A DNA stretch of 64,000 nucleotides from Sphingomonas aerolata. GTDB lineage: Bacteria > Pseudomonadota > Alphaproteobacteria > Sphingomonadales > Sphingomonadaceae. Location of the stretch: positions 744,001-808,000 of the forward strand of contig NZ_PZZN01000002.1 of the NCBI RefSeq assembly GCF_003046295.1. The letters are read 5' to 3'. Of this stretch, positions 1-10,565 are shown one piece after another; the stretch's first letter is position 1, and each line of letters begins with the position of its first letter. The notes beneath the pieces were generated by a model that saw nothing but the letters and a program-made list of their open reading frames with translations, was not told the origin of the DNA and did no database searches. The translations under genes were made by a program, and so were the position numbers.

Positions 1-915
1 ACCGCGCTCGTGCATCATATCCTGCGGACCGCAGGCGTGCCGACGCTGATGGGCGGCAATATCGGGCTGCCGATCCTCGGGCAGGATCCGCTGCCCGAGG
101 GCGGCGTCTATGTGCTCGAGCTGTCGAGCTATCAGATCGACCTGACGCAGACGCTCGACTGCGACGTCGCGGTGCTGCTCAACATCACCCCCGACCATCT
201 CGATCGTTACGACGGATTTGCCGGCTATGCGGCGTCGAAGGCGCGGCTGTTCGCAATGCAGACGGTGCCGCATCTCGCGGTCGTCGATCACGGCGCAGAG
301 GCGGAGCATCGTCTTCTGGGTGATGCGCCCGCTGCCCTTCCGGTCGAGTTCATCGACCGTATCGACATCGGCGACCAGGCCGGCTGGTCGTCGCTGCAGG
401 GGCCGCACAATGCGCTGAACGCGCGTGCCGCCGTGGGGGTCGCGCGCGCGCTGGGCGTGAGCGAGGTCGATATCGACCGCGGGCTGGTGAGCTTTACCGG
501 CCTGCCGCACCGCATGCAGCAGATCGCCTCCTATGACGGCGTCGCCTATGTCGACGACAGCAAGGCGACCAATCCGGAGAGCGCGGCGCCCGCGCTGGCG
601 GCATTCGAGCGGGTCCACTGGATCGTCGGCGGGCGCGCCAAGGGGGATGACCTCGATGCGTGCAGGCCCGGCTTCGGCCATGTCGTTCACGCCTATACGA
701 TCGGCGAGGCCGGGCCGCGGTTCGCCGAGATCCTGGCCGGGTCGATGCCGGTCGATCATGTCGGCACGCTCGACGCGGCCGTCCGCAGCGCGGCGGCCAA
801 TGCCCGGCCCGGCGACACGATCCTGTTGTCCCCGGCCTGTGCGAGCTTCGACCAGTTCGCCGATTACGAAGCGCGCGGCGCGGCCTTCCGCTCGGCGGTC
901 GAGTCGCTGGCATGA
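1..915 (+). CDS. murD: UDP-N-acetylmuramoylalanine-D-glutamate ligase MurD, 5' end missing
   Basis: Cytoplasmic ligase that adds D-glutamate to UDP-MurNAc-L-Ala in peptidoglycan precursor synthesis. The reading frame is open from base 1, so the N-terminal domain with the ATP-binding loop lies upstream of the window. What remains is the central and C-terminal part: ELSSYQID, NITPDHLDRYD, the DDSKATN motif near the middle and SPACASFDQF near the end, all typical of the MurD branch of Mur ligases. The stop overlaps the ftsW start (ATGA), so it is the upstream member of the division and cell-wall operon. Assignment is confident; the start cannot be seen. Confidence 0.96.
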   Translation, partial: TALVHHILRTAGVPTLMGGNIGLPILGQDPLPEGGVYVLELSSYQIDLTQTLDCDVAVLLNITPDHLDRYDGFAGYAASKARLFAMQTVPHLAVVDHGAEAEHRLLGDAPAALPVEFIDRIDIGDQAGWSSLQGPHNALNARAAVGVARALGVSEVDIDRGLVSFTGLPHRMQQIASYDGVAYVDDSKATNPESAAPALAAFERVHWIVGGRAKGDDLDACRPGFGHVVHAYTIGEAGPRFAEILAGSMPVDHVGTLDAAVRSAAANARPGDTILLSPACASFDQFADYEARGAAFRSAVESLA

Positions 916-2153
916 GCGATATGCGGACACCGATGATGAGCGCAGGGCAGAAGACCGGGATCGTCGCGAAGATGAAGCGGCGCGGCGGGCGTGGCGATCA
1001 ATCGCCGCTCGGCACGTGGTTCTGGGATATCGACCGGATGCTGCTGTTGCTGACGCTGTTCCTGATCGCGATCGGGCTGATCGCGGTGGCCGCGGCGTCG
1101 CCCGCGACCGCAGTCCGCTATTCGGGCGAGCATCACAAGCTGACGCCGCTCTATTATTTCTGGCGCCAGCTGATGTGGGTCGGCGTCTCGATGCCGGTGC
1201 TGTTCGGGGTGTCGATGATGCCCGTCGCAATGGCGCGGCGCATGGCGCTGACCGCGGCGGCGGTGCTGCTGCTGATCCTCGCGGTGACGCCGTTCGTCGG
1301 ATCCGAGGTCAACGGTGCGCGCCGCTGGATCGGCTATGGCTTCGCGCAGTTCCAGCCCTCCGAGTTCTTGAAGCCGGTCTTCATCGTCACCGTCGCCTGG
1401 CTCCTGTCGCTGCGCGCGAAGGATCCCGAACTGCCGACCGTGCTGATCACGGGCGGGCTGACCGGCACGATCGCGGTGATGCTGATGCTGCAGCCCGATT
1501 TCGGCCAGACGATCATCTACTGCACCGTGTGGATGGCGTTGCTGATGATCGCGGGAACGCCGATGCGCGTGATGGCGGGCTTGGTCGGCTGTGTGCCGGT
1601 CGGGCTGGTGGCCGCCTATATGTTCTACGGCACGGCGCGGTCGCGGATCGACGCGTTCCTGTTCCCGGGTATCGAGGGCGAGGGCGCGTCGGATCATTTC
1701 CAGACCAATGCCGCGCACAACACGCTGACCGCGGGCGGCTGGACCGGCACGGGGCCCGGCGGCGGCATCGCCAAGTTCGGACTGCCCGAGGCGCATACCG
1801 ATTACATCTTCTCGGTGATCGGCGAGGAGTTCGGGCTGATCGCCTGTTCGGTGATCGCGGTGATCTTCCTTGCGATCGTCGTGCGCGTGTTCGTCAAGCT
1901 GCTGGACGAGCAGGATGAATTCAAGCTTCTCGCCTCGGCGGGGCTGGCGACGCAGTTCGGTGCGCAGGCGCTGGTCAGCATGGCGGTGAACACCGGGCTC
2001 GCACCGTCCAAGGGCATGACGCTGCCGTTCATCAGCTATGGCGGATCGTCGATGATCGCCTTGTCGGTCGGCATGGGGTTGCTGCTGGCGTTTACCCGGC
2101 GCAATCCGTTTCTCACGCGGAGCCCCTATGTCGTCCGCTGGAGTGGTGAATGA
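912..2153 (+). CDS. ftsW: Septal peptidoglycan glycosyltransferase FtsW
   Basis: SEDS-family inner-membrane glycosyltransferase that polymerises lipid II at the division site. The 413-aa product starts at the ATG that overlaps the murD stop. A basic cytoplasmic N-terminus of about 40 residues precedes roughly ten hydrophobic segments. Family motifs are visible: NGARRWIG, LQPDFGQ (the conserved Asp region in the catalytic cavity) and PFISYGGSS near the C-terminus. Position between murD and murG is the classic order. The neighbour overlaps suggest co-translation with murG (ATGA at 2150). Confidence 0.96.
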   Translation: MSDMRTPMMSAGQKTGIVAKMKRRGGRGDQSPLGTWFWDIDRMLLLLTLFLIAIGLIAVAAASPATAVRYSGEHHKLTPLYYFWRQLMWVGVSMPVLFGVSMMPVAMARRMALTAAAVLLLILAVTPFVGSEVNGARRWIGYGFAQFQPSEFLKPVFIVTVAWLLSLRAKDPELPTVLITGGLTGTIAVMLMLQPDFGQTIIYCTVWMALLMIAGTPMRVMAGLVGCVPVGLVAAYMFYGTARSRIDAFLFPGIEGEGASDHFQTNAAHNTLTAGGWTGTGPGGGIAKFGLPEAHTDYIFSVIGEEFGLIACSVIAVIFLAIVVRVFVKLLDEQDEFKLLASAGLATQFGAQALVSMAVNTGLAPSKGMTLPFISYGGSSMIALSVGMGLLLAFTRRNPFLTRSPYVVRWSGE

Positions 2154-3307
2154 CTGTGAATCAACGTCCCCGGCATTTCGTGCTCGCGGCAGGCGGGACC
2201 GGCGGTCACATGGTGCCGGCGGCGGCGCTGGCCGCTGAGCTGACGAGGCGTGGCCACCGCGTCGCGCTGGTCAGTGACGAGCGCGGCGTGCGCTTCCCCG
2301 GATTGTTCGAGGGAATCCAGACGCATGTCCTTCCCGCCGGGCGCTTTACCGGCGGACCGCTGGGCTGGGCCAAGGCGACGCGATCGATGTGGCGCGGGCG
2401 GATGATGGCACGTGAACTCTATCGCACGTTCAAGCCGGCGGCGGTGATCGGCTTTGGTGGCTATCCCGCGCTGCCCGCGCTGCTGGCGGCGTTTGCGAAT
2501 CGGATCCCGACCGCGGTGCACGAGCAGAATGCGGTGCTGGGGCGGGTGAACCGGCTTGTGGCACGACGCGTCGACGCGATCGCGACCTCGTCCGAGCCGA
2601 CCGAACGGCTCGCGTCCGGGCTCCTCGCCAAGACGCATCTCGTCGGCAATCCGGTGCGCGAGGCGGTGCTCGCATTGCGCGCCAGGCCCTATCCGCTGCT
2701 CGAGGAGGATGGCATCTTCCGTGTGCTGGTGACCGGCGGTAGCCAGGGCGCGAGCATCCTGTCTCAGGTCGTTCCGGATGGGCTCGCGATGCTGCCGGTG
2801 ACGTTCCGGCGGCGTCTGCAGGTCACGCATCAGGCGCGGATCGAGGATATTGACGCCGTGCGCGCGCAATATGCCGAGCATCACATCCCGGCCGAACTCG
2901 CCACCTATCTGCCCGACATGCCCGAACAGCTCGCCTGGGCGCATCTGGTGATCGCGCGCGCGGGTGCCTCGACGATCGCGGAGCTGACCGCGGCGGGGCG
3001 GCCGGCGATCCTGGTGCCGCTGCCGGGCGCGACCGACGATCACCAGACGGTCAACGCCCGCGAGATCACCCGCGCCGGCGGCGCACGGACGATCCGGCAG
3101 GGCGACTTCACTGCGGTCGAACTCGCCAAGCAGATGCAGAAGCTCGGGCTCGATCCCGCCGCGCTGCAGAACGCCGCGGGACGCGCGCGCAGTTGCGGCC
3201 GCCCCAATGCCGCGAGCGATCTGGCCGATCTGGTCGAAAGCCTCGATGCGCCGGTGTCGCGACTGCCGGTCGGGCGCCCATCCAAGCCAAAGGTACAATT
3301 TGCATGA
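2150..3307 (+). CDS. murG: Lipid II synthase MurG (UDP-GlcNAc transferase)
   Basis: Peripheral membrane glycosyltransferase that adds GlcNAc to lipid I to make lipid II. The 385-aa length fits the family. The N-terminal glycine loop [11 protein letters not shown] lies at about residues 13-23, a second glycine-rich stretch VTGGSQGAS near residue 200, and the donor-sugar region [10 protein letters not shown] with [11 protein letters not shown] follows. The start overlaps the ftsW stop and the stop overlaps the murC start, so translation is probably coupled through the operon. Confidence 0.96.
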   Translation: MTVNQRPRHFVLAAGGTGGHMVPAAALAAELTRRGHRVALVSDERGVRFPGLFEGIQTHVLPAGRFTGGPLGWAKATRSMWRGRMMARELYRTFKPAAVIGFGGYPALPALLAAFANRIPTAVHEQNAVLGRVNRLVARRVDAIATSSEPTERLASGLLAKTHLVGNPVREAVLALRARPYPLLEEDGIFRVLVTGGSQGASILSQVVPDGLAMLPVTFRRRLQVTHQARIEDIDAVRAQYAEHHIPAELATYLPDMPEQLAWAHLVIARAGASTIAELTAAGRPAILVPLPGATDDHQTVNAREITRAGGARTIRQGDFTAVELAKQMQKLGLDPAALQNAAGRARSCGRPNAASDLADLVESLDAPVSRLPVGRPSKPKVQFA

Positions 3308-4734
3308 AGGGTGTAGCGACCGATATCGGCACGATCCATTTCGTCGGCATCGGCGGGATCGGCATGTCGGGCATCGCCGAGGTGATGAAGAATCTCGGCT
3401 ACCGCGTGCAGGGGTCTGACGTGGCCGAGGGCTATGTCGTGCAGGGCCTGCGCGACAAGGGCATTCCGGTCGCGATCGGCCATGCCGCGGAGAATATCGG
3501 TGACGCGGCGGTCGTGGTCGTCTCGACCGCGATCGTCCGCTCGAATCCCGAGGTCGAGGCGGCGCTCAACGCGCGCGTTCCCGTGGTGCGGCGTGCGGAG
3601 ATGCTCGCCGAACTAATGCGGCTGAAGTCGACCGTCGCGGTTGCAGGCACCCACGGCAAGACGACGACGACGTCGATGGTCGCCGCGCTGCTTGATGCGG
3701 GCGGGGTCGATCCGACCGTGATCAATGGCGGGATCATCAACAGCTACGGATCGAATGCGCGGCTGGGCGCGAGCGACTGGATGGTGGTCGAGGCGGACGA
3801 GAGCGACGGCAGCTTCCTGCGGCTCGACGGGACGATCGCGGTCGTCACCAACATCGATCCCGAGCATCTCGATCATTACGGATCGTTCGACGCGGTGAAG
3901 GATGCGTTCGTCGAGTTCGTCGAGAACGTGCCCTTTTACGGTGCGGCGCTGCTGTGCCTCGATCATCCCGAGGTGCAGGGGATCCTGCCGCGCGTGCGCG
4001 ACCGGCGGATCGTGACCTATGGCTTCTCGGCGCAGGCGGATGTCCGCGGTGTCGAGGTGACGCCGATCCCGGGCGGCAACCGCTTCGACTGCGTGGTGCG
4101 GACGCGCGACGGCGCGACGCGGACGATTGCGGGGATCGAGATGCCGATGCCGGGCCGGCACAACGTCCAGAACGCGCTGGCCGCGATCGGCGTCGCGCTC
4201 GAGCTGGGCATCGAGGATGCGACGATCCAGCAGGGCTTTGCCAAGTTCGGCGGCGTGAAGCGGCGCTTCACCAAGGTGGGCGAGGTTCCGGTCGAGGGTG
4301 GCGGTGTCGCGATCATCGACGATTACGGGCATCACCCGGTCGAGATCCGCGCGGTGCTGGCCGCTGCGCGCGAGGGCGCGAAGGGGCGCGTGATCGCGGT
4401 CGTGCAGCCGCATCGCTATTCACGGCTCGGCAATCTGATGGAGGATTTCCAGACCGCGTTCAACGACGCGGACCGGGTGCTGGTGACGCCGGTCTATGCG
4501 GCGGGCGAGACGCCGGTCGAGGGCGTCGACGCGGCGGCTCTGGTCGAGGGGCTGAAGCGGCGCGGCCACCGGTTTGCGGGCGTGGTCGCGGATGCGAATG
4601 CACTGGCGGCCGAGCTGGCGGCGACGATCGAGGCGGATGACATGGTCGTCTGCCTCGGCGCGGGCGACATCACGAAATGGGCGGCCGGGCTGGCCGATGC
4701 GATCGCGGTCGAGCGTTCGAAGGTGCCGGCGTGA
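3304..4734 (+). CDS. murC: UDP-N-acetylmuramate-L-alanine ligase MurC
   Basis: Cytoplasmic Mur ligase that attaches L-alanine to UDP-MurNAc. The 476-aa product is of standard size. It shows an N-terminal Rossmann glycine motif GIGGIGMSG near residue 18, the ATP-binding loop [11 protein letters not shown] near residue 117, [23 protein letters not shown] and the C-terminal [11 protein letters not shown] chose the ATG at 3304 because it overlaps the murG stop and lies just before the Rossmann motif; an in-frame extension upstream would run into murG. Confidence 0.96.
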   Translation: MKGVATDIGTIHFVGIGGIGMSGIAEVMKNLGYRVQGSDVAEGYVVQGLRDKGIPVAIGHAAENIGDAAVVVVSTAIVRSNPEVEAALNARVPVVRRAEMLAELMRLKSTVAVAGTHGKTTTTSMVAALLDAGGVDPTVINGGIINSYGSNARLGASDWMVVEADESDGSFLRLDGTIAVVTNIDPEHLDHYGSFDAVKDAFVEFVENVPFYGAALLCLDHPEVQGILPRVRDRRIVTYGFSAQADVRGVEVTPIPGGNRFDCVVRTRDGATRTIAGIEMPMPGRHNVQNALAAIGVALELGIEDATIQQGFAKFGGVKRRFTKVGEVPVEGGGVAIIDDYGHHPVEIRAVLAAAREGAKGRVIAVVQPHRYSRLGNLMEDFQTAFNDADRVLVTPVYAAGETPVEGVDAAALVEGLKRRGHRFAGVVADANALAAELAATIEADDMVVCLGAGDITKWAAGLADAIAVERSKVPA

Positions 4735-5672
4735 ACGCTGCGACACCTTGCGTCCCCGCGAATGCGGCGACCCAGACTGGGTTCCCGCCTTCGCGGGAGA
4801 CCATCAGGGGGAGCGTCGAGGCCGGTGGGTCGCTTGCGGACTTCATCTGGTTTCGGACCGGCGGGCCTGCCGAATGGCTTGTGCGGCCGGCGGATGTCGA
4901 GGATCTGGCCGGGTTGTTGAAGACCCTCGATCCGTCGACGCCGGTCCTGCCGGTGGGCGTCGGTTCCAACCTGATCGTCCGCGACGGGGGTGTGCCGGGG
5001 GTCGTGGTGCGGCTGCCCAAGGCAATGGCGAAGGTGTCGGTTGAGGACGGTCGCGTTCGCGCAGGGGCGGGGGCTATGGGGATTACCGTCGCCAGCGCGG
5101 CACGCGATGCGGGGATCGCCGGGCTTGAGTTTCTGCGCGGGATCCCGGGGACGGTGGGCGGCGCGGTGCGGATGAACGCGGGTGCCTATGGGCGCGACGT
5201 CAGCGATATCCTGATCGAGGCGACCGTCGTCACGCGCGACGGCGCGGTCGAGACATGGCCCGCGGCGCGGTTCGGTTATGTGTACCGGCATTCGGACCTG
5301 CCCGCGGGCGCGGTCGTGGTCGAGGCGGTGTTTTCGGGCACGCCCGGCGAACCGGCTGTCATCGGGGCTGAGATGGACCGGATCGCCGCGGAGCGCGAGG
5401 CGTCGCAGCCGTTGCGGTCGCGCACCGGCGGATCGACGTTCAAGAATCCCGAGGGGCACAAGGCCTGGGCGCTGATCGACGCGGCCGGGTGCCGAGGGCT
5501 GACGCGCGGCGACGCGCAGGTCAGCGAGAAGCATTGCAATTTCCTGCTGAACCTCGGGTCCGCGTCGAGCGCGGAGATCGAGGCGCTGGGCGAAGAGGTA
5601 CGGACCAAGGTGAAGGCGCATTCTGGAGTGACGTTGGAATGGGAAATCCAGCGGGTCGGGGTGGCGAAATGA
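4731..5672 (+). CDS. murB: UDP-N-acetylenolpyruvoylglucosamine reductase MurB with a repeat-derived N-terminus
   Basis: FAD-dependent reductase that forms UDP-MurNAc. 313 aa from a GTG that overlaps the murC stop (GTGA). FAD-binding motif [12 protein letters not shown] lies near residue 80, RMNAGAYG near 150, and the catalytic region GSTFKNPEG near 235, with a C-terminal EWEIQ. Unusually, residues 8-24 are encoded by a palindromic repeat (4753-4800) that is intergenic elsewhere in this window. It sits between the start codon and the conserved IRG...[11 protein letters not shown] region. No in-frame ATG or GTG is seen between the repeat and that region, so the repeat is probably translated. 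Confidence 0.94.
   Translation: MNAATPCVPANAATQTGFPPSRETIRGSVEAGGSLADFIWFRTGGPAEWLVRPADVEDLAGLLKTLDPSTPVLPVGVGSNLIVRDGGVPGVVVRLPKAMAKVSVEDGRVRAGAGAMGITVASAARDAGIAGLEFLRGIPGTVGGAVRMNAGAYGRDVSDILIEATVVTRDGAVETWPAARFGYVYRHSDLPAGAVVVEAVFSGTPGEPAVIGAEMDRIAAEREASQPLRSRTGGSTFKNPEGHKAWALIDAAGCRGLTRGDAQVSEKHCNFLLNLGSASSAEIEALGEEVRTKVKAHSGVTLEWEIQRVGVAK
4753..4800. repeat. Imperfect palindromic repeat inside the murB coding region
   Basis: Two arms, 4753-4775 and 4777-4800, are inverted copies with about 3 mismatches over the 21-base core CCCGCGAAGGCGGGAACCCA. The arms match the family of repeats found between yceI and ilvC and between ilvC and ilvN in this window. Here the element is in frame within murB and adds about 17 residues rich in Ala, Pro and Thr. 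Confidence 0.8.
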
Positions 5673-6622
5673 GCGGCGCTCTTCACATCGCCGTGCTGAT
5701 GGGCGGCTGGTCGGCGGAGCGTGAGGTCTCGCTGATGTCGGGTAATGGCTGCGCCGATGCGCTCGAATCGCTTGGTCACCGCGTCACGCGGATCGACATG
5801 GGGCGCGACGTCGCCGCCCGGCTGGCCGACGCCAGCCCCGATCTCGTGTTCAACGCGCTGCACGGGACGCCCGGCGAGGATGGCTCGGTGCAGGGGCTGC
5901 TCGACCTGATGGGGTTGCGCTATACGCATTCGGGGCTTGCGACCTCGGTGATCGCGATCGACAAGGTGCTGACCAAGCTGCTGCTCGTCCCGGCGGGTGT
6001 GCCGATGCCGGGCGGACGGATCGTCCGGTCGGTCGACCTGTTCGAGGGGGATCCGATGGCACGCCCCTATGTGCTCAAGCCCGTCAACGAGGGGTCGTCG
6101 GTCGGCGTGGCGATCGTCACCGACAGCGGCAATTACGGCAATCCGATCGCGCGCGACGCGGTCGGGCCATGGATCGACTTCGACGAGCTGCTCGCCGAGC
6201 CCTATATCCGCGGGCGCGAGCTGACGACCGCGGTGCTGGGCGGTCGCGCGCTCGGCGTCACCGAACTCAAGCCCAAGAGCGGCTGGTATGATTACGACGC
6301 GAAATATACCGACGGGATGACCGAGCATGTCTGCCCGGCGGACATTCCCGACGAGATCGCCGACGCCTGCAAGAGCCTCGCGCTCGAGGCGCACCGGCTG
6401 CTCGGCTGCAACGGCGCATCGCGCTCCGATTTTCGATGGGACGACGAGCGCGGGGTGGACGGGTTGTTCCTGCTCGAGGTCAACACGCAGCCGGGCATGA
6501 CCCCGCTCAGCCTCGTTCCCGAACAGGCGCGGCATATCGGCATGAGCTATGCCGAGCTCGTCCAGGCGATCGTCGACGAGGCGCTGTCGGATCACCCGCT
6601 GGCGCCGGGCGGGGCGCCATGA
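5669..6622 (+). CDS. ddl: D-alanine-D-alanine ligase
   Basis: ATP-grasp ligase that makes the D-Ala-D-Ala dipeptide of peptidoglycan stem peptides. The 317-aa product has the N-terminal GGWSAEREVSLMSG motif, HGTPGEDGSVQG, the ATP-binding KPVNEGSSVGV segment near residue 135 and the C-terminal LLEVNTQPGMTPLSL magnesium-binding motif. Start ATG overlaps the murB stop. The location in the dcw cluster marks it as the DdlB type. Confidence 0.95.
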   Translation: MSGALHIAVLMGGWSAEREVSLMSGNGCADALESLGHRVTRIDMGRDVAARLADASPDLVFNALHGTPGEDGSVQGLLDLMGLRYTHSGLATSVIAIDKVLTKLLLVPAGVPMPGGRIVRSVDLFEGDPMARPYVLKPVNEGSSVGVAIVTDSGNYGNPIARDAVGPWIDFDELLAEPYIRGRELTTAVLGGRALGVTELKPKSGWYDYDAKYTDGMTEHVCPADIPDEIADACKSLALEAHRLLGCNGASRSDFRWDDERGVDGLFLLEVNTQPGMTPLSLVPEQARHIGMSYAELVQAIVDEALSDHPLAPGGAP

Positions 6623-7566
6623 GCCGGACGATCAAGCGCGGCCCGCCCCCCAAGCGGCCCGCCCCGCGGCGCAAGGTCGCGGTCAAGAAGGTGTCGGTGC
6701 TCGATCGGCTGGTCGGGATGCTCCCGGTCAGCGAGGAGACGCTGAAGAAGATCGCGACCTGGTCGATCCTCGGTGCGGGCGGCGCGGTCGTGATCGCGGC
6801 GGCGACTTGGATCGGCATCCCCGGCATGATCGGCGGCGCGATGGCCGAAGGCGCCGGGCGCGCGGGGTTCAAGGTCGACCAGATCGAGGTCACCGGGCTG
6901 AAGCGGATGGACCGCATGTCGGTCTATGCGATCGCGCTCGACCAGCAGAGCCGCGCGATGCCGCTCGTCGATCTCGAAGCGGTGCGCCAGAAATTGCTGC
7001 GCTATGGCTGGATCGCGGACGCGCATGTGTCGCGGCGGCTGCCCGACACGTTGCTGGTCGACATCGTCGAGCGGACCCCCGCGGCGGTGTGGCAGGACAA
7101 TGGCAATCTGACGCTGATCGATGCGTCGGGCGTGCTGCTCGAACCGGTGCAGCCCGATGCGATCCCGAACCTGCCGCTGGTGATCGGACCCGGCGCGGAC
7201 CGGCAGGAGGCGTCCTATCAGGCGCTGCTCGCCGCCGCCCCTGCGCTCAAGCCGCGCGTGAAGGCGGCGACCTGGGTCGGCAACCGGCGCTGGGACCTGA
7301 CCTTCGAGAGCGGCGAGACGCTGGCATTGCCCGAGGACGGGGCGCCGCGTGCGCTGGTGAAGTTTGCCGAGCTCGATGGCGCACGGCCGCTGCTCGGGCG
7401 TGGCTGGATCCGCTTCGACATGCGCGACCCGACCAAGCTGGTCGCGCGCAAGCCGGGGGCGAGCCTGGCGCACAGCGTCGACGTGCCCGCGCCGGTATCC
7501 AGCGAGCCACAGACGACTATACCGTCGCAGACGGCGGACGCGAATGTAACGGGCGGGGAGGGATGA
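6619..7566 (+). CDS. ftsQ: Cell division protein FtsQ
   Basis: Bitopic membrane protein that links early and late divisome proteins. 315 aa: a strongly basic cytoplasmic tail of about 45 residues, one hydrophobic segment near residues 50-72, then a POTRA-type domain beginning FKVDQIEVTGLKRM and a beta domain with WQDNGNLTLID. The C-terminal 30 residues are Thr/Ser/Pro rich. It overlaps ddl by ATGA and is one base away from ftsA. FtsQ sequences are poorly conserved, but size, topology and location agree. Confidence 0.93.
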   Translation: MSRTIKRGPPPKRPAPRRKVAVKKVSVLDRLVGMLPVSEETLKKIATWSILGAGGAVVIAAATWIGIPGMIGGAMAEGAGRAGFKVDQIEVTGLKRMDRMSVYAIALDQQSRAMPLVDLEAVRQKLLRYGWIADAHVSRRLPDTLLVDIVERTPAAVWQDNGNLTLIDASGVLLEPVQPDAIPNLPLVIGPGADRQEASYQALLAAAPALKPRVKAATWVGNRRWDLTFESGETLALPEDGAPRALVKFAELDGARPLLGRGWIRFDMRDPTKLVARKPGASLAHSVDVPAPVSSEPQTTIPSQTADANVTGGEG

Positions 7567-7567
7567 C

Positions 7568-8830
7568 ATGGCGAAGGTGGCACCGGAAGGGCTGATCACG
7601 GCGCTCGATATCGGGTCGTCGAAGGTTTCGGCGATGATCGCGCAAAAGGGGGATGGCGGCGAGCTGATCGTGCTCGGCACCGGCCAGCGCGAGAGCCGTG
7701 GCGTCAAGCGCGGCTATATCGCCGACATGGCGACGACCGAGGCGGCGGTGCGCGAAGCGGTCGAGCAGGCCGAGCGGATCGCCGGGATCAACATCGAGAA
7801 TGTCTGGGTCGGCTTCTCGGCCGGCGGGCTCGTGTCCGACGTCGCCGAGGTCGAGTTCGAACTAGGCGGCCACCGCGTCGAGCAGCAGGATATCGATGCG
7901 TTGCTCGCGGCGGGGCGCAACTCGATCGATCCGCAGGGGCGGATGGTGCTGCACGCGCAGCCTGCGCTCTACACGCTCGACGGGCTGACGGGGGTCAAGA
8001 CGCCGCTCGGGCTGCATGCCGACCGGCTTGGCGTGCATATCCATGTCGTCGCGGCGGACGGATCGCCGGTCCGCAATCTCGATCTGTGCGTGCGTTCGGC
8101 GCATCTCGAGGTGAAGTCGATCATCGCCTCGCCGGTCGCGACTGGGCTGGCGTGTCTCAGCGACGAGGAGCGTGAGCTGGGCGTGGCGCTGGTCGAGATG
8201 GGGGCGGGGATCACCAATGTCTCGCTGTTCGCGGGCGGCATGCTCGTCGGACTGACCTCGATTCCGATCGGTGCGCAGGACATCACCGACGACATCGCCA
8301 GTGCGTTCGGCACGCGGCGGCAGAATGCCGAGCGGATGAAGTGCTTCCATGGTTCGGCCAATGCCTCCCCCCGCGACAATCACGACATGATCCCGGTCAT
8401 GCCGATCTCAGCCGAGGACGGCGCGGGCGAGGGCGCGCAGATTACCAAGGCGCAGCTGATCAGCGTGATCCGCCAGCGCCTCGAACATCAGATGGGCGAG
8501 GTGCGCAATGCGCTGAGCACGCTCAAGTTCGAGGGCCCGGTGGGGCGCCAGGTCGTGCTGACCGGTGGCGGTGCGGAGCTGAAGGGCATTGCCGATTATG
8601 CGCAACAGGCGCTGGGGCGGTCGGTCCGGATCGGCCGACCGCGCGGATTGACCGCTCTGCCCGAGGCGCATGGCGGACCGGCCTTTGCGACGCTAGCGGG
8701 GTTGGCCTTCTATGCGGCGACCGATCCGATCGACCTGCGCGGTATTGCACCGCAGCGGACGATCGTTCACCGGCCGAAGGGAATCGGCATGGTCCGCAAG
8801 TTGATTCAGGCGGCACGCGCGAATTATTGA
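7568..8830 (+). CDS. ftsA: Cell division protein FtsA
   Basis: Actin-like ATPase that tethers FtsZ to the membrane. 420 aa with the N-terminal phosphate-1 motif TALDIGSSKVSA, the 1C subdomain region, the phosphate-2 region VEMGAGITNVSLF near residue 210 and the adenosine motif VVLTGGGAELKG near residue 325. The C-terminus ends in an amphipathic basic helix (KGIGMVRKLIQAARANY) that fits the membrane-targeting sequence. It begins one base after ftsQ and is followed by ftsZ after 114 bases. Confidence 0.96.
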   Translation: MAKVAPEGLITALDIGSSKVSAMIAQKGDGGELIVLGTGQRESRGVKRGYIADMATTEAAVREAVEQAERIAGINIENVWVGFSAGGLVSDVAEVEFELGGHRVEQQDIDALLAAGRNSIDPQGRMVLHAQPALYTLDGLTGVKTPLGLHADRLGVHIHVVAADGSPVRNLDLCVRSAHLEVKSIIASPVATGLACLSDEERELGVALVEMGAGITNVSLFAGGMLVGLTSIPIGAQDITDDIASAFGTRRQNAERMKCFHGSANASPRDNHDMIPVMPISAEDGAGEGAQITKAQLISVIRQRLEHQMGEVRNALSTLKFEGPVGRQVVLTGGGAELKGIADYAQQALGRSVRIGRPRGLTALPEAHGGPAFATLAGLAFYAATDPIDLRGIAPQRTIVHRPKGIGMVRKLIQAARANY

Positions 8831-8944
8831 GAGTTTCGAAACGGCTGACGCTATTTCGGCTGGAACAGCCGGTAGCGTTGGTGCACACAGGTTAATCAGG
8901 GGCCCGGCCGTAGCGTATCACCGGGATGGGCGGAGAAGCAGGCG
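8831..8944 (+). promoter_or_regulatory. ftsA-ftsZ intergenic leader
   Basis: The largest gap in the dcw cluster in this window (114 bases) and the likely place for an extra ftsZ promoter or leader. A short inverted repeat GGCTGGAACAGCC occurs at about 8869-8881, and GGAGAAGC ahead of the ATG at 8945 can serve as a ribosome binding site. I cannot assign a specific promoter with confidence. Confidence 0.35.
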
Positions 8945-10552
8945 ATGAGCATCGAATTTCTGAGTCCCGAAGTGGACGAGCTGGCCCCCCGCATCGCGGT
9001 GATCGGGGTCGGTGGCGCGGGCGGTAACGCGATCGCGAACATGATGAGGGCCGACGTCCAGGGCGTCGACTTCCTCGTCGCCAATACCGACGCGCAGGCG
9101 CTCAAGCAGTCGACCGCGCCGCAGCGGATTCAGCTGGGCACCAAGATCACGCAGGGCCTCGGTGCCGGCAGCCGTCCCGAGATCGGCCGCGCGGCCGCCG
9201 AGGAGACGATCGACCAGCTCGCCAAGATGCTCGAAGGCGCGCACATGTGCTTCATCACCGCTGGCATGGGCGGCGGCACCGGCACGGGTGCTGCCCCGGT
9301 CATCGCCAAGGCGGCGCGCGACATGGGCATCCTGACCGTCGGCGTGGTTACCAAGCCGTTCGCGTTCGAGGGCAATCGTCGCGCCAAGTCGGCCGATGGC
9401 GGCATCGAGGAACTGCAGAAGTACGTCGACACGCTGATCGTCATTCCGAACCAGAATCTGTTCCTGATCGCCAATGCGAACACGACCTTCAAGGAAGCGT
9501 TCTCGATGGCGGACGAGGTCCTCCAGCAGGGCGTCCGCAGCATCACCGACCTGATGGTCATGCCTGGCCTCATCAACCTCGATTTCGCCGACGTCCGTTC
9601 GGTGATGCAGGAAATGGGCAAGGCGATGATGGGCACCGGCGAGGCGAGCGGCGACAACCGCGCGCTCGAGGCTGCGCAGAAGGCGATCTCGAACCCGCTG
9701 CTCGACGGCGTCAGCATGCAGGGTGCCAAGGGCGTGATCATCTCGATCACCGGTGGCGACGACATGCGCCTGCTCGAGGTCGACGAAGCCGCGAATCACA
9801 TCCGCGACCTGGTCGATCCCGATGCCAACATCATCTGGGGTTCGGCGTTCAACCAGGAGCTCGAGGGCAAGATCCGCGTCTCGGTCGTCGCGACCGGGAT
9901 CGATGCGGACGCCAAGCCCGCCGTCGCGCCCGAGCCGACGCGCTCGTTCAGCTTCGGCATGGGCCGCAAGAACGACGAATCGACGTCGTTCCGTCCGAGC
10001 GAGCCCGCGGCACCGACCGGCACGACTGGCACGGGCGACGAGCCGCTCGACCTGTCGAGCGCGGACGCGGTACAGTCCGGCACCACCGACGAGGAACTCG
10101 TCCTGGGCCAGGACAAGATGGTCCCCGCCGCACCGGCCGCACCGCAGTCCTATGCCCCTGCGCCGACCCAGGCGGCGCCCGCACCCGCCCCGGTGCAGCC
10201 GCCGGTCCAGGCTCAGCCGGCACCGCAGCCGACCGCGCGCACGCCCCAGGCGCCTGCCTATCAGGCTCCGCCGCGCTCCTACGCGGACGATCGTTATGCC
10301 GCTCCCACGCCCGCGGCCCCGGCGCCGATGCCGGCTGCGGACGAGGGTGGTGCACGCCGTCGCTGGCTCGCTCCGGGTGCGGAAGCTGCGCCCGAAGCCG
10401 CCACGCCGGCGACGCCGCGCGTCAAGCTCGGTGGTACGCTGTTCGAGCGCATGTCGAATGCGGCGCGCGGCGCGGCCAAGGAAGACGGCGAGGCGGCTCC
10501 AACCGATCCGCTCGACATTCCGCGCTTCCTGCACCGCCAGAACAACCAGTAA
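8945..10552 (+). CDS. ftsZ: Cell division protein FtsZ with a long C-terminal linker
   Basis: Tubulin-like GTPase that forms the Z ring. 535 aa. The GTPase core covers about residues 1-325, with [13 protein letters not shown] near residue 22 and the tubulin signature [11 protein letters not shown] near residue 112. A linker of about 190 residues rich in Pro, Ala and Gln follows, and the chain ends with the conserved peptide [15 protein letters not shown] that binds FtsA and other partners. Long FtsZ linkers are known in alphaproteobacteria. It is the last gene of the cluster, followed by a strong hairpin. Confidence 0.97.
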   Translation: MSIEFLSPEVDELAPRIAVIGVGGAGGNAIANMMRADVQGVDFLVANTDAQALKQSTAPQRIQLGTKITQGLGAGSRPEIGRAAAEETIDQLAKMLEGAHMCFITAGMGGGTGTGAAPVIAKAARDMGILTVGVVTKPFAFEGNRRAKSADGGIEELQKYVDTLIVIPNQNLFLIANANTTFKEAFSMADEVLQQGVRSITDLMVMPGLINLDFADVRSVMQEMGKAMMGTGEASGDNRALEAAQKAISNPLLDGVSMQGAKGVIISITGGDDMRLLEVDEAANHIRDLVDPDANIIWGSAFNQELEGKIRVSVVATGIDADAKPAVAPEPTRSFSFGMGRKNDESTSFRPSEPAAPTGTTGTGDEPLDLSSADAVQSGTTDEELVLGQDKMVPAAPAAPQSYAPAPTQAAPAPAPVQPPVQAQPAPQPTARTPQAPAYQAPPRSYADDRYAAPTPAAPAPMPAADEGGARRRWLAPGAEAAPEAATPATPRVKLGGTLFERMSNAARGAAKEDGEAAPTDPLDIPRFLHRQNNQ

Positions 10553-10565
10553 CGGCCTGCACAAA

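Noticed and set aside
8870..8890. GGAAC followed by CGTT upstream of ftsZ as an EcfG promoter
   Set aside because: The gap is only 9 bases instead of 16-17.
8918..10564. Long open frame on the minus strand opposite ftsZ
   Set aside because: Arg/His-rich composition, no motifs and complete overlap with a certain gene; typical shadow frame in GC-rich DNA.
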